DNA from: Lysobacter_I brunescens
GTDB lineage: Bacteria > Pseudomonadota > Gammaproteobacteria > Xanthomonadales > Xanthomonadaceae
Direction: 5' to 3'
Assembly (NCBI RefSeq): GCF_042677005.1
Contig: NZ_JBHTIF010000001.1
Location: 2,644,745 to 2,708,744 of the forward strand
Length of the DNA stretch: 64,000 nt
In this document: positions 42,744-50,758 of the stretch, piece by piece
Layout: each line of letters begins with the position of its first letter
Numbering within the stretch: position 1 is the stretch's first letter
Made by a program: the position numbers and the translations under genes
The notes under the pieces: generated by a model
Database searches by the model: none
What the model was told of the DNA's origin: nothing
What the model saw: only the letters and a program-made list of their open reading frames with translations

Positions 42744-43220
42744 ATGTCTTTCTTGGAAAGACTGCTGCACTTCTTTGTGCGGCCCTTCGAGCCACAGGAT
42801 AGGGTGCTCCGAGTGCACGAGGAAATGTGCGAGGAATCTACGATCAGCAAGGAGGAAATCCTGGCTTTTCTTCATGCCATCGAGTCCGGACACGTTGTGC
42901 TGACACCACGAGTCGAACCGCAGTTCGTCTATGCCGGGATCGTTTTGTACGATGCAAGCAACGGCTGGCAGATCGCAGTATTCAACGATGCCAATGCGTG
43001 GGACTACATCGAGTGGATCGTCGCGGCAGATGGCAGGCGGGTTGACTTCGATGGCATCTCGGAAGAGGACGGCGCGCCTGTGAGCTACACGCCTTCGGAT
43101 GATGTCGCCTGGCGTCGGTATGGAATTCCGGGTTATTTGCAGAATCGGTGCACAAAGTGCAGTGCCAGCATCGATGCGCAACCCGGCGGGATCTACCTGT
43201 GTTCGCAGTGCGCGCAGTGA
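42744..43220 (+). CDS. Small protein with YAG..W..FND motif and C-terminal zinc ribbon
   Basis: The 158-aa protein (from ATG 42744) has a middle domain, FVYAGIVLYDASNGWQIAVF followed by NDANAWDYIEWIVAADGRRV. This resembles a family of small proteins with a W-x-I-x-x-F/Y-N-D ... D-Y ... DGR pattern (DUF7693-like). The end holds two cysteine pairs (CTKCSASI and CSQC) that can bind zinc. GGAAACC before the ATG is a weak ribosome-binding site; a TTG at 42711 is less likely. It lies between repeat copies 4 and 5. An immunity-type role is plausible from context only. Confidence 0.55.
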   Translation: MSFLERLLHFFVRPFEPQDRVLRVHEEMCEESTISKEEILAFLHAIESGHVVLTPRVEPQFVYAGIVLYDASNGWQIAVFNDANAWDYIEWIVAADGRRVDFDGISEEDGAPVSYTPSDDVAWRRYGIPGYLQNRCTKCSASIDAQPGGIYLCSQCAQ

Positions 43221-43252
43221 CATGCGTCGATCGAGAGTTACACCCGTCGTGA

Positions 43253-43330
43253 CGTAGCTCGGGTAAGCGAAGCCTGCCCGGGCTGAATGACGAAATCCCC
43301 GGGTGCGCGCTTCGCGCTTGCCAAAGCTAC
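43253..43330. repeat. CCCGGGT-type palindrome before leader copy 5
   Basis: GTAGCTCGGGTAAGCGAAGC, TGCCCGGGCT, CCCCGGGTGCGCGC and GCGCTTGCC make nested hairpins, then run through AGCTACCAAACCTTGACG into the leader. Close relative of 40420-40500. Confidence 0.7.
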
Positions 43331-43414
43331 CAAACCTTGACGCGCCTGCGCGCGATGCGCCTCTGAATCGCCAACGACGCCCACGTCGGGCGTCGGGCGA
43401 AGCGGGGTTCCGCC
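43330..43414 (+). repeat. Array leader of ORF copy 5
   Basis: Contains CCAAACCTTGACGCGCCTGC, GAATCGCCAACGACGCCCAC, GTCGGGCGTCGGGCGAAGCG and GGGTTCCGCC to the ATG. It matches the leaders at 38500 and 39362 with a few changes. Confidence 0.8.
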
Positions 43415-43555
43415 ATGTCCCAAGCGCAGCCAGTCTCCAACGTCCTCCTTGTCGAAGTGCCGCCCCAGTTCATCGCCCTCTGCCACGCCAGCGGCGTCAG
43501 TCGCAGGCTCAAATCGTCACTCCGGCATCCGCGAAGCTGTCTACCGATGCCCTGA
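43415..43555 (+). pseudogene. Array repeat ORF, copy 5 (truncated and fused)
   Basis: The first 29 codons equal copy 2 (MSQAQPVSNVLLVEV.. to CHASGVS). After 43500 the sequence leaves the repeat and enters the 3' end of the reverse-strand hydrolase gene. The frame continues to a stop at 43555 as 46 aa with an unrelated tail. The leader and start codon are intact, so a chimeric peptide could be made. Confidence 0.65.
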
Positions 43556-44738
43556 TCTCCGGTGCAAGCAACAAGGCGACGATCGTGTGGAAATTGGCTC
43601 CGGCGGCGATGCTCTGCGCGATATCTGCGAATACGCCATAACAGTAGTGGCGCATGACGATCGTGCCGTCCGGTTGTACGGAAGGCAGGCCGATGTAGCC
43701 TGCGATTGACATGTCGTTGAGATCGTCGATGGCACCGCTGCTTCCATTGCCGCGTTTGTAGATGTTATTCACCCGGCGGCGATATCGATTTTCGACGTCC
43801 GTGAGTGAAAGTCCGCGCATCATTGCGTGTGCCCTGACCGTGGCATCGATTTCGACCATCGGTCCCCAGGTATGCAGCTCGAACACCTTCGAGCGCATCG
43901 TTGTCAGGAAGCCGGGAGTCACCGCCATTGCGGTATAGAGCTTGGCCATGTCCGCAAGTGTCGTCTGGTTGCGCGCACAGCCCGGTGGGCCACGATAGAT
44001 GGTGTCGCGCATGTCCAATGCCGAGATCAACTGATCGATACTTCCGGCGCCTGCCAGCTGGCGAAGCACCTCCGTCGCGATATTGCTCGAGTCCAGGATC
44101 ATCTTTTGCATGGCGGTCTCGATCTTCATCGGAAAGACCAGACTCGCCTCGGGCACCGTAAATGGGCATGTGGCAGGCCCGGTCATCACCGGGAAGATGT
44201 TTGTGTCCAGATCGAGTGGCGAAGGCGTACCCGTGGACGCCTCTATCGCACGCAGCACTTGCGCGTAGACAAGGACCTTGATGCTGCTGGATGGATCGAA
44301 CCCCAGCGTTTCGTTGCTCGCATGCAGCACTGAGCCGTTGCGCGACAAGTAGAGACCCGAGCGTCCACCATTGTGTGTCGCACGCAGTGATGCCAAGGCG
44401 GAATTCAGCAGGGCCATGTCCGTGGATGTCGAAGGTGGCCCCCAGGGAACCTCCAGGCGCATGCCGGTCTCAAGCTTGCCGAGGTTCCTGGGCGGACTGC
44501 TCTGCGCGCCCTGTCGCGCTTCCCATCGGAACGTTGGCCTGTCGAACGCTTCATCGATCCATTCGGATGTCCTGCCCGAGAAACGGCCCTGTGCGTCGCA
44601 AGTCACCTTCAACAGTTCATCGCTCGAATTGAAACTGTCTTTATCGACGATCTTCACTTCCGCCCTCGGTACGGGAACATCCTGACCCCAGGGACCGTTC
44701 TGGTAGACGACTGTTCCACTGACATCGTGCCTTGCCAT
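43509..44738 (-). CDS. Beta-lactamase-fold serine hydrolase with N-terminal beta domain
   Basis: The 409-aa protein has an N-terminal beta-sandwich-like domain (residues 5-60, SGTVVYQNGPWGQDVPVPRA). A class-A beta-lactamase/penicillin-binding-like domain follows. The catalytic SxxK is S151-S-I-K154, an SxN motif is S217-S-N219, and a KTG-like strand is K328-R-G. There is no signal peptide, which is odd for this fold. AGGAGCG precedes the ATG at 44738. The gene lies between the truncated repeat copy 5 and remnant copy 6, and a 32-base stretch is present at both sides (43469-43500 and 44869-44900). Substrate unknown; a peptidoglycan or ester target would need export by another route. Confidence 0.75.
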   Translation of the reverse strand: MARHDVSGTVVYQNGPWGQDVPVPRAEVKIVDKDSFNSSDELLKVTCDAQGRFSGRTSEWIDEAFDRPTFRWEARQGAQSSPPRNLGKLETGMRLEVPWGPPSTSTDMALLNSALASLRATHNGGRSGLYLSRNGSVLHASNETLGFDPSSSIKVLVYAQVLRAIEASTGTPSPLDLDTNIFPVMTGPATCPFTVPEASLVFPMKIETAMQKMILDSSNIATEVLRQLAGAGSIDQLISALDMRDTIYRGPPGCARNQTTLADMAKLYTAMAVTPGFLTTMRSKVFELHTWGPMVEIDATVRAHAMMRGLSLTDVENRYRRRVNNIYKRGNGSSGAIDDLNDMSIAGYIGLPSVQPDGTIVMRHYCYGVFADIAQSIAAGANFHTIVALLLAPEIRASVDSFADAGVTI

Positions 44739-44867
44739 GATGCGCTCCTGTACAGAGAAATTTCCGAGAGGCAGAACAGAAACCTCCGCAATGCGGCGAG
44801 GCATCGGGATCGAAGGCGGTCACCTGCACTGGTTGTCACGTAACGACGTTGACGAAACGGACACGGT

Positions 44868-44977
44868 TTTCATCGCCCTCTGTCACGTCAGCGGCATCAG
44901 CCCCAGGCCACCTCTGCGGCCTGCGCTACGACGAAGACAACCGCCTCCTGCCGCTGGGCGCCCCCGCGTCCCGCTGA
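44868..44977 (+). pseudogene. Array repeat ORF, copy 6 (remnant)
   Basis: The remnant has the core TTCATCGCCCTCTGTCACG and, after an internal deletion, GGCCTGCGCTACGACGAAGA through to the normal end CCCGCGTCCCGCTGA. It has no leader and no start codon. It marks the right-hand end of the array. Confidence 0.65.
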
Positions 44978-45037
44978 CGTGCCCGGCGTCGCGCCTTTAC
45001 CGTTTCGGCGCTGGAAGCGGATTAGAATCGCTGGCGG

Positions 45038-45880
45038 ATGGCATCGGACGAAGGCATGGATACGGACGTGGTGAAGGTGGTGGCGGGTCTGCTGGTCGGC
45101 GTGGCGCTTGCTGCGCTCTCGGCGTACCTGTCGCGGCGACGTTGGCGCGGGTCTGCGGAACGCATGGAGACATGGTTTCCGGAGTATCCCGACGTTCCCG
45201 ACAATCCCGTCCTCAGGCGTCAGTTCGCGGTGGGCGCCGTGCTCAGCGAGAACAATGCCTTTCCCATCAATGTGCTCGATCCGCACAAGTCGCGTGCGGA
45301 GATGCGCGAGTGGCTGGGGGCGTGGTGGAACGCGCGCGATGCCGAGCAGGCGCGAGAACGCATCCACGCGCTGCTGACCGGCGGCCATGCGGTCACCTTC
45401 GATACGCTGATCGCGGTTGCGGCGGAGGGCGACCCGGATGCGAGCCGAGAACATCTGGAAGAGGTCTTCGCTTCGGAGCTCGACGAGGACCCCGAACTCG
45501 CGGAATTCATCTCCCATCATCCCGAAGCGATCGCTCGGCTGGAGGCGCTCGGTTATCTGGTGTCGCCCGCGGACATCGCACGCGGCACGCGTGCCTACGA
45601 CTTCGGGCGTGCGGTGACGGTCGCCCGGGTCGCGTTCGGCGCCGGTTACCTGAAGCGCGAAGAGGCCATGGCGCTCGTGCGCATGGCCGCGTTCCTCGCG
45701 GCGCGTTCGTTCGCGTCGTGGCGCCAGTTCGCGACGAGCTATCTGCTCGGTCGCGCGCTGTGGGGTGGCGTGGACGATCCGAGTTTCGACGCCATGGTCC
45801 GCATCACGGACGAGCTCTTGCGCAATCCGCGCAGTCCATGGATGCGCGATGGCTGGTTCGACAGCGCGCAGGCTGCCTGA
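45038..45880 (+). CDS. DUF1266 domain protein with membrane anchor
   Basis: The 280-aa protein has one N-terminal hydrophobic helix (VVAGLLVGVALAALSAYL) and then a long helical domain of the DUF1266 type: LGAWWNARDAEQARERIHAL, the GHAVTFDTLI stretch, and RAYDFGRAVTVARVAFGAGY with SWRQFATSYLLGRALWGGVD. DUF1266 proteins are widespread but uncharacterised, often near secretion or toxin loci. ATG at 45038 is used; 45056 (MDTDVV) is an equally good start. It is the first normal GC-rich gene after the array. Confidence 0.78.
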   Translation: MASDEGMDTDVVKVVAGLLVGVALAALSAYLSRRRWRGSAERMETWFPEYPDVPDNPVLRRQFAVGAVLSENNAFPINVLDPHKSRAEMREWLGAWWNARDAEQARERIHALLTGGHAVTFDTLIAVAAEGDPDASREHLEEVFASELDEDPELAEFISHHPEAIARLEALGYLVSPADIARGTRAYDFGRAVTVARVAFGAGYLKREEAMALVRMAAFLAARSFASWRQFATSYLLGRALWGGVDDPSFDAMVRITDELLRNPRSPWMRDGWFDSAQAA

Positions 45881-45952
45881 GCGAGACGGCGAGGGCTGCC
45901 GAAATCCTGACTGTCCCGATCACCGGCTGCGCCGGCGATGTCGGGCGGCGCG

Positions 45953-46747
45953 TCAGGTGCGATTGACCATGTGCATGAAGACGGCGTCCTGTGGCGCGAG
46001 GAATCCGGCTCCGGTCTTCTTGTAGCGGGTGATGTTGACCGATTGACCGACGTTGCCGCCGATGGCCAGCACGAAGTCCGGCTGCACGCTCACGACGATG
46101 TCGCTGTGGCTCTTGAAGGCGTCGCTGGCCGCAGCGTCGTCGTAATCGCGCGGCGCTTCGCGCCACTTGCAGACGATGTCGCCGATTTCAGGGCGGATTT
46201 CGTGCAAGCGATGTCCCCAGAAGGGCGCCTTGGTGTCGTTGGCGTTGCGTCTGGCGATCGAGTCGTGCATGTACTTGGCGTGCGCGGCGGCGAACTTGAA
46301 CTTCTTGTACTTGGGCACGGTGCTCGATGCGTTCCTGACCATGAAGGAAATGGAGGCAGCGGACCAGAACTGGTCACGATCCCTGCCGTCCAGGTTCAGG
46401 CCGATGGCCTGCCACATTTCGCCGATGTAGCCGAAGAACGGTGCATGGTGTTCCTGCCCCTGTCCCTTCTCGAAGCGCAGCCACTCGATGATGGCCTGCC
46501 TGGCCAGTGCTTCACGTTGCGCCGAGACCGGGATGCGCAACGACCGTTGCCCTTCGACTTCGGCCTTGACCACGCCGGTCTTCTGCACGTTGCCGATGGT
46601 CGTCTTGATCCGGGTCCAGCCGGGTTCCGTGGCGGGACCGAGCGCGTCGACCTCCTGGCCGAGGTGGAGGATGGCGATGCGGTTGCCCGGATCCATCTCC
46701 GGGGTCGAGCGCAGGTTCAGCGCTTCCAGGTCGACGAACATCTTCAT
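45953..46747 (-). CDS. SH3b plus DUF2272 protein
   Basis: The 264-aa protein carries a bacterial SH3 domain at about residues 5-60 (LNLRSTPEMDPGNRIAILHL). A DUF2272 domain follows, with FWSAASISFMVRNAS, HAKYMHDSIARRN and EIRPEIGDIVCKWR. DUF2272 is a probable NlpC/P60-like fold whose members are predicted to act on cell-wall or amide substrates; SH3b domains often bind peptidoglycan. There is no signal peptide. AAGGAG precedes the ATG at 46747, which fixes the start. It faces the dehydrogenase operon across a 432-base gap. Possible secreted effector or cell-wall enzyme. Confidence 0.72.
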   Translation of the reverse strand: MKMFVDLEALNLRSTPEMDPGNRIAILHLGQEVDALGPATEPGWTRIKTTIGNVQKTGVVKAEVEGQRSLRIPVSAQREALARQAIIEWLRFEKGQGQEHHAPFFGYIGEMWQAIGLNLDGRDRDQFWSAASISFMVRNASSTVPKYKKFKFAAAHAKYMHDSIARRNANDTKAPFWGHRLHEIRPEIGDIVCKWREAPRDYDDAAASDAFKSHSDIVVSVQPDFVLAIGGNVGQSVNITRYKKTGAGFLAPQDAVFMHMVNRT

Positions 46748-47179
46748 CGTGCGATCTCCTTGAGGTCGGGGACGTGGCGTATCGAGCCTGCAACGTCGGT
46801 GTCGTCGAATGCCGATCAGGAACATCCCGCTGCCGTCGATCCTGTCGCACCGGCGATGACGCTACAGGCCTGACAACGTCGGCAGTCGATCGTCACGGAC
46901 AGGTTTCGGACGAACGGCGAATTCGCCTGGATCGATCGAATGCATCGGTATTCCCCAGCCTTCGTGCCTGTGCCCGCATGCGCAACGCCGCGCCGGCATC
47001 GAGGCGGTCGCATGCCGGGTGCGCCTGCGATCTGATCCCGAGGTGATGCTGGTCCGGATCTGCCCGGTGCCTACAATCCGCCTGTCGCCCGTGGACTCTG
47101 CGGGGACACGCAACGCACCGGACCGCACGGATTGCGGATTCGTTGCCCTCGCGCAGAGGGCCATGACAGGACACATGCC
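46748..47179. promoter_or_regulatory. Divergent intergenic region
   Basis: These 432 bases separate the SH3b-DUF2272 gene from the dehydrogenase operon and should hold promoters for both. I see no clear -10/-35 pairs, strong hairpins or conserved small gene. Confidence 0.3.
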
Positions 47180-47629
47180 ATGGACATGCAGACCCGGCAA
47201 GCCTTGTTTCTCGCCATTTCCGCACGCCTGACCGGCTTCGAGGCCGTCGAGCTCGAAGGCACGGGCATGACGCAGACCTATTTCGATACGCTGTCGAACA
47301 GTACGGCGCCGGATGTGCTCGATCTGTTCTTCGAGGAGGCGGCGTCCATCCTCGCGCTGCAGGACGACCAGGTCATCGACGCGGCGATCCGCTCGCGACT
47401 GATGCCGGATTCGTCGTACGACGCGACCGCCAAGGTCATCATCCTGATGTGGTACACCGGCGAGTGGTACACCGGCATCGGCGCGTCGTCGAGCGTCAAT
47501 TCCACGCAGATCGATGGTCCCTCGTACGTGCAGGGACTGATGTGGGACGTGGCCGAGGCGCATCCGCCGGGCGCCAAGCAGCCCGGCTACGGCTCGTGGG
47601 CCGAACCTCCGATCCGCATCCGCGCCTGA
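47180..47629 (+). CDS. Small subunit of a GMC-type dehydrogenase
   Basis: The 149-aa protein resembles the small subunit family of membrane-bound FAD sugar dehydrogenases (sorbitol/fructose dehydrogenase, gluconate 2-dehydrogenase subunit 3). It has ALFLAISARLTGFEAVELEG near the start and VIILMWYTGEWYTGIGA and WDVAEAHPPGAKQPGYGSWA near the end. Those subunits normally carry a twin-arginine signal that exports the complex; none is visible here, so this version is probably cytosolic. AGGACAC lies before the ATG at 47180. The large subunit gene follows after 76 bases. Confidence 0.75.
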   Translation: MDMQTRQALFLAISARLTGFEAVELEGTGMTQTYFDTLSNSTAPDVLDLFFEEAASILALQDDQVIDAAIRSRLMPDSSYDATAKVIILMWYTGEWYTGIGASSSVNSTQIDGPSYVQGLMWDVAEAHPPGAKQPGYGSWAEPPIRIRA

Positions 47630-47705
47630 CGCATCCACCACGGCGCCCGATGTGGCGCCCCAGCCACGGCGTTGTCGCCAACGCCCGCGCCATTGGAAGG
47701 TAACG

Positions 47706-49571
47706 ATGAGCAACGAATACGATGTGGTGGTCGTCGGTTCCGGCATCGCCGGATGCGTGCTGACCAAGGTCCTGACCCAGGCCGGCAAGCGGGTGTTGCT
47801 GATGGAGGCCGGTCTGGAAGCCGGCATCTCGCTCGACCCCGAGCGCGCATACGAGAACTACCAGCAGTACCTGCAGACCTTCTACGCCTCGACGATCAAG
47901 GCGACCAACACGCCATATCCCGATGTCGAGGACGCGCAGTCGCCGGACGTGCTGCAGATCCAGGCGCAGACGCCGTACGACACCGGCTACTTCGTGCAGA
48001 TGGGGCCGCTGCCGTTCGCCAGCGATTGCCTGCGCGCGCCCGGCGGCACCACGCTGCATTGGCTGGGCAACGTGCCGCGCATGCTGCCGAACGATTTCAG
48101 GATGCAGACGCTGTACGGGCAGGGCGTGGACTGGCCGATCAGCTATGCCGACCTGGTGCCGTACTACGAGATGGCCGAGAACGAGATCGGCGTCTCCGGC
48201 GATGTCGCCGCGCAGGTCGGGCCGGACATGGGGCCGCAGAACTACGGGCCCGGCTATGTGTTTCCGATGTACAAGATCCCGCAGAGCTACCAGGACCACG
48301 TCTGGATGCAGCAGAGCCAGAACCTGCAGGTGACGCTCGACGGCCTGCAGTACACGGTGACCTGCGTAAGCATGCCGCAGGGACGCAACTCGATTCCCAA
48401 TCCCTCCTACCGCTACGGCACGACGGTCTGGAACGCAGAGGAAAAGCGCCTGCAGCTGACCATCAGCGACTGCACCTACCAGGTCGTGGGTTCGCTGTGG
48501 AACCCGTACACCGGCGAACGCTGCGAAGGCAATTCCAGCTGCGTGCCGATCTGTCCGGTGCAGGCGAAGTACAACGCGCTGAAAACGCTGAACAAGGCGG
48601 ATGGCAGTCAGCTGGATATCATCACCCAGTCGGTCGCATCGACCCTGCTGATTTGTCCGGATACCCGCCAGATCGAAGGCGTGGTCTACAAGACCTACGC
48701 GCAGCCGGATTCGACCGAGTACACCACGCAGGTCGCGCGCGGCAGGATCTACATCCTGGCCTGCAGCGCGATCGAGAACGCCAAGATCCTGCTGGCCTCC
48801 GGTGCGGCGAACCGCAGCGACCAGGTCGGGCGCAACCTGATGGACCATCTCGTGCTGCTCACCTGGGGCCTGTTCCGCGAGAAGATCTGGCCGTATCGCG
48901 GCCCGGGCTGCACCACCTACATTCCGACCTTCCGTGACGGCGAATTCCGCAAGGATTTCGCGGCCTGGATCTCGCCGATCGATAACTGGGGCTGGTCGTG
49001 GCCGACCTTCGCGCCGGGTTCGGACGTGGCCAATGCCGTGATCGGCGCCGGCATGTTCGGCAAGGCCCTGCGTGAGCACCTCAACGAGCGGCTCACGCGC
49101 CAGGCGCTGCTGCATTTCGAATGCGAGCAGGCGCCCGATCCGGACAACCGGGTGGTGATCGACCCGAAATACAAGGATCAGTTGGACAACTACCGTCCGG
49201 TGATCCATTACGACGCCTCGGATTACATGCGCAAGTCGTTCAAGGCGGCCAAGGATGTGTCCGACCAGATCTTCGCCGCCAACGGCATCGACGACTGCAC
49301 CGAGTACAGCCCGACCGAGCCCGATTACGTGACCTGGCAGGGACGCGGCTACACCTTCCGTGGCGCGGGACACATCGTCGGCACGCACCGCATGGGCAGT
49401 TCGCCGGACGACTCGGTGGTCGACGCCAACGGCCGCACCTGGGATCACGAGAATCTCTATCTCGCTGGCTGCGGCAACATGCCGACGCTCGGCACGTCGA
49501 ACCCGACCCTCACCATGACCGCCCTCGCGTTCAAGACCGCCGAGGCCGTGCTGCAGCATCTGGAGCGTTGA
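47706..49571 (+). CDS. GMC-family FAD oxidoreductase (large subunit)
   Basis: The 621-aa flavoprotein has the dinucleotide motif VVVGSGIAGCVLTKVL (Gly11, Gly13, Gly16), a GMC signature RAPGGTTLHWLGNVPRM and the C-terminal GTHRMGSSPDDSVVDANGRT with the active-site histidine. NPTLTMTALAFKTAE closes the FAD domain. An internal CEGNSSCVPICPV stretch places three cysteines as in dehydrogenases that hold an iron-sulfur cluster. The family oxidises alcohol or sugar hydroxyls. GGAAGGT precedes the ATG at 47706. It is flanked by a small-subunit gene and a VioB-type ferritin-like gene, with 5 bases to the latter, so the three form one operon. Confidence 0.88.
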   Translation: MSNEYDVVVVGSGIAGCVLTKVLTQAGKRVLLMEAGLEAGISLDPERAYENYQQYLQTFYASTIKATNTPYPDVEDAQSPDVLQIQAQTPYDTGYFVQMGPLPFASDCLRAPGGTTLHWLGNVPRMLPNDFRMQTLYGQGVDWPISYADLVPYYEMAENEIGVSGDVAAQVGPDMGPQNYGPGYVFPMYKIPQSYQDHVWMQQSQNLQVTLDGLQYTVTCVSMPQGRNSIPNPSYRYGTTVWNAEEKRLQLTISDCTYQVVGSLWNPYTGERCEGNSSCVPICPVQAKYNALKTLNKADGSQLDIITQSVASTLLICPDTRQIEGVVYKTYAQPDSTEYTTQVARGRIYILACSAIENAKILLASGAANRSDQVGRNLMDHLVLLTWGLFREKIWPYRGPGCTTYIPTFRDGEFRKDFAAWISPIDNWGWSWPTFAPGSDVANAVIGAGMFGKALREHLNERLTRQALLHFECEQAPDPDNRVVIDPKYKDQLDNYRPVIHYDASDYMRKSFKAAKDVSDQIFAANGIDDCTEYSPTEPDYVTWQGRGYTFRGAGHIVGTHRMGSSPDDSVVDANGRTWDHENLYLAGCGNMPTLGTSNPTLTMTALAFKTAEAVLQHLER

Positions 49572-49576
49572 CTGCC

Positions 49577-50758
49577 ATGAATGCCGAACAGGACACCCAT
49601 CCGCACGCAGAGGATCTCGCGCTGTCGGCCAAACCCCTCCTGCGTGAAACACGCAGCGGGCGCAGGCGCCAGATGCTCACCTACGACGTCGCCGCCGAGG
49701 AGGCGAACGTCGCGGAAGGCGCGGAGGCCCCGCTCAAGTCCGCGCGTCGTTTCATGTCGCTGGAGAAGTTGCGCGAGCACCTGCAGACCGCGATCGAGAT
49801 CGAGCACGCGACCATTCCCACCTACCTGTGCGCGCTGTATTCGATCAAGGACGGCACCAACACCTTCGCTGCGCAGAACATCCAGGGCGTGGTGATGGAG
49901 GAGATGCTGCACATGCTGCTGGCGTGCAACATTCTCAATGCCATCGGCGGGCGTCCGGCGATCGATCATCCGAAGTTCATCCCCGAGTACCCGACCTATC
50001 TGCCGCATTCGGCGGACCTCTTCCTGGTGCCGCTGCAGAAGTTCGGCCAGGATGCGATCCAGGTCTTCCTCGATATCGAGAAGCCCGCGAAGCGCGTGTC
50101 GCCGCCGCAGCCGGACCACTGGGACACCATCGGCCAGTTCTACAAGTCGCTCAAGATCGCGCTGGTCCATCTCGATCGCACCACGCCGGGCGGCATCTTC
50201 ACCGGCGACCCGGCGCGGCAGCTGCAGCCGCATCACTACTACGGCGGAGGCGGTCAGCTGGTCGCGGTGCACTGCCTGCACGACGCCATCCTCGCGATCG
50301 ATGAGATCGTCGGGCAGGGCGAGGGCGTGAACGGCACGATCATCGATTCCGACAGCACGTTGTTCGGCGAGGATGTCGAATACGCGCACTATTTCCGCTT
50401 CAACGAGATCATGTGCCAGCGTCGGTACAAGTCGACCGACAAGGCCAAGGACCCGCCGAGCGGTCCGCCGGTCGAGGTGGACTGGAATGCGGCCTGGAAC
50501 ATGCAGCCGAACCCGAAGATGGCGAACTATCCGCCGGGTTCGGAACTGCAGGAGAAGACGCTCGCCTTCAACCGCACCTACATGACCCTGCTGCAGTCGA
50601 TCCACGACGCGGTCAACGGCAGCCCGCCGGAGCTGATGAAGGCGGTGCCGCTGATGTACGACCTGAAGTACAAGGCGCTGGAATTGATGGTCACGCCGTG
50701 GAAGGACGGCATGACCGCAGGCCCGAGCTTCGAGTACGTGCCCCCCGACAGACGCTGA
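49577..50758 (+). CDS. Ferritin-like protein of the VioB/RebD type
   Basis: The 393-aa protein contains the ferritin-like domain (PF12902) of iminophenyl-pyruvate dimer synthases such as VioB and RebD. Iron ligands are visible as EIEHATIPTYL and EEMLHMLLACNILNAIGG. HHYYGGGGQLVAVH and EYAHYFRFNEIM follow, probably completing the metal site. Full VioB is about 1000 aa; this is the ferritin-like part alone with short extensions. No violacein or rebeccamycin partner genes (tryptophan oxidase, VioC/D/E) are in the window. Its tight link to the GMC gene suggests it acts on, or feeds, the same substrate. Function unassigned. Confidence 0.8.
   Translation: MNAEQDTHPHAEDLALSAKPLLRETRSGRRRQMLTYDVAAEEANVAEGAEAPLKSARRFMSLEKLREHLQTAIEIEHATIPTYLCALYSIKDGTNTFAAQNIQGVVMEEMLHMLLACNILNAIGGRPAIDHPKFIPEYPTYLPHSADLFLVPLQKFGQDAIQVFLDIEKPAKRVSPPQPDHWDTIGQFYKSLKIALVHLDRTTPGGIFTGDPARQLQPHHYYGGGGQLVAVHCLHDAILAIDEIVGQGEGVNGTIIDSDSTLFGEDVEYAHYFRFNEIMCQRRYKSTDKAKDPPSGPPVEVDWNAAWNMQPNPKMANYPPGSELQEKTLAFNRTYMTLLQSIHDAVNGSPPELMKAVPLMYDLKYKALELMVTPWKDGMTAGPSFEYVPPDRR

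Noticed and set aside
36620..44977. CRISPR array
   Set aside because: Repeats are spaced by 0.8-1.6 kb, contain an ORF and enclose genes; there are no short regular repeats with ~30-base spacers and no cas genes.
36620..44977. Classical chromosomal integron
   Set aside because: No intI gene is present, cargo genes lie on both strands, and I could not identify attC features (R'' and R' boxes) at the boundaries. The idea is kept only as an analogy.
35200..45000. Prophage or insertion-sequence island
   Set aside because: No integrase, transposase, phage structural or lysis gene is seen, and no terminal inverted repeats with target duplication frame the region.
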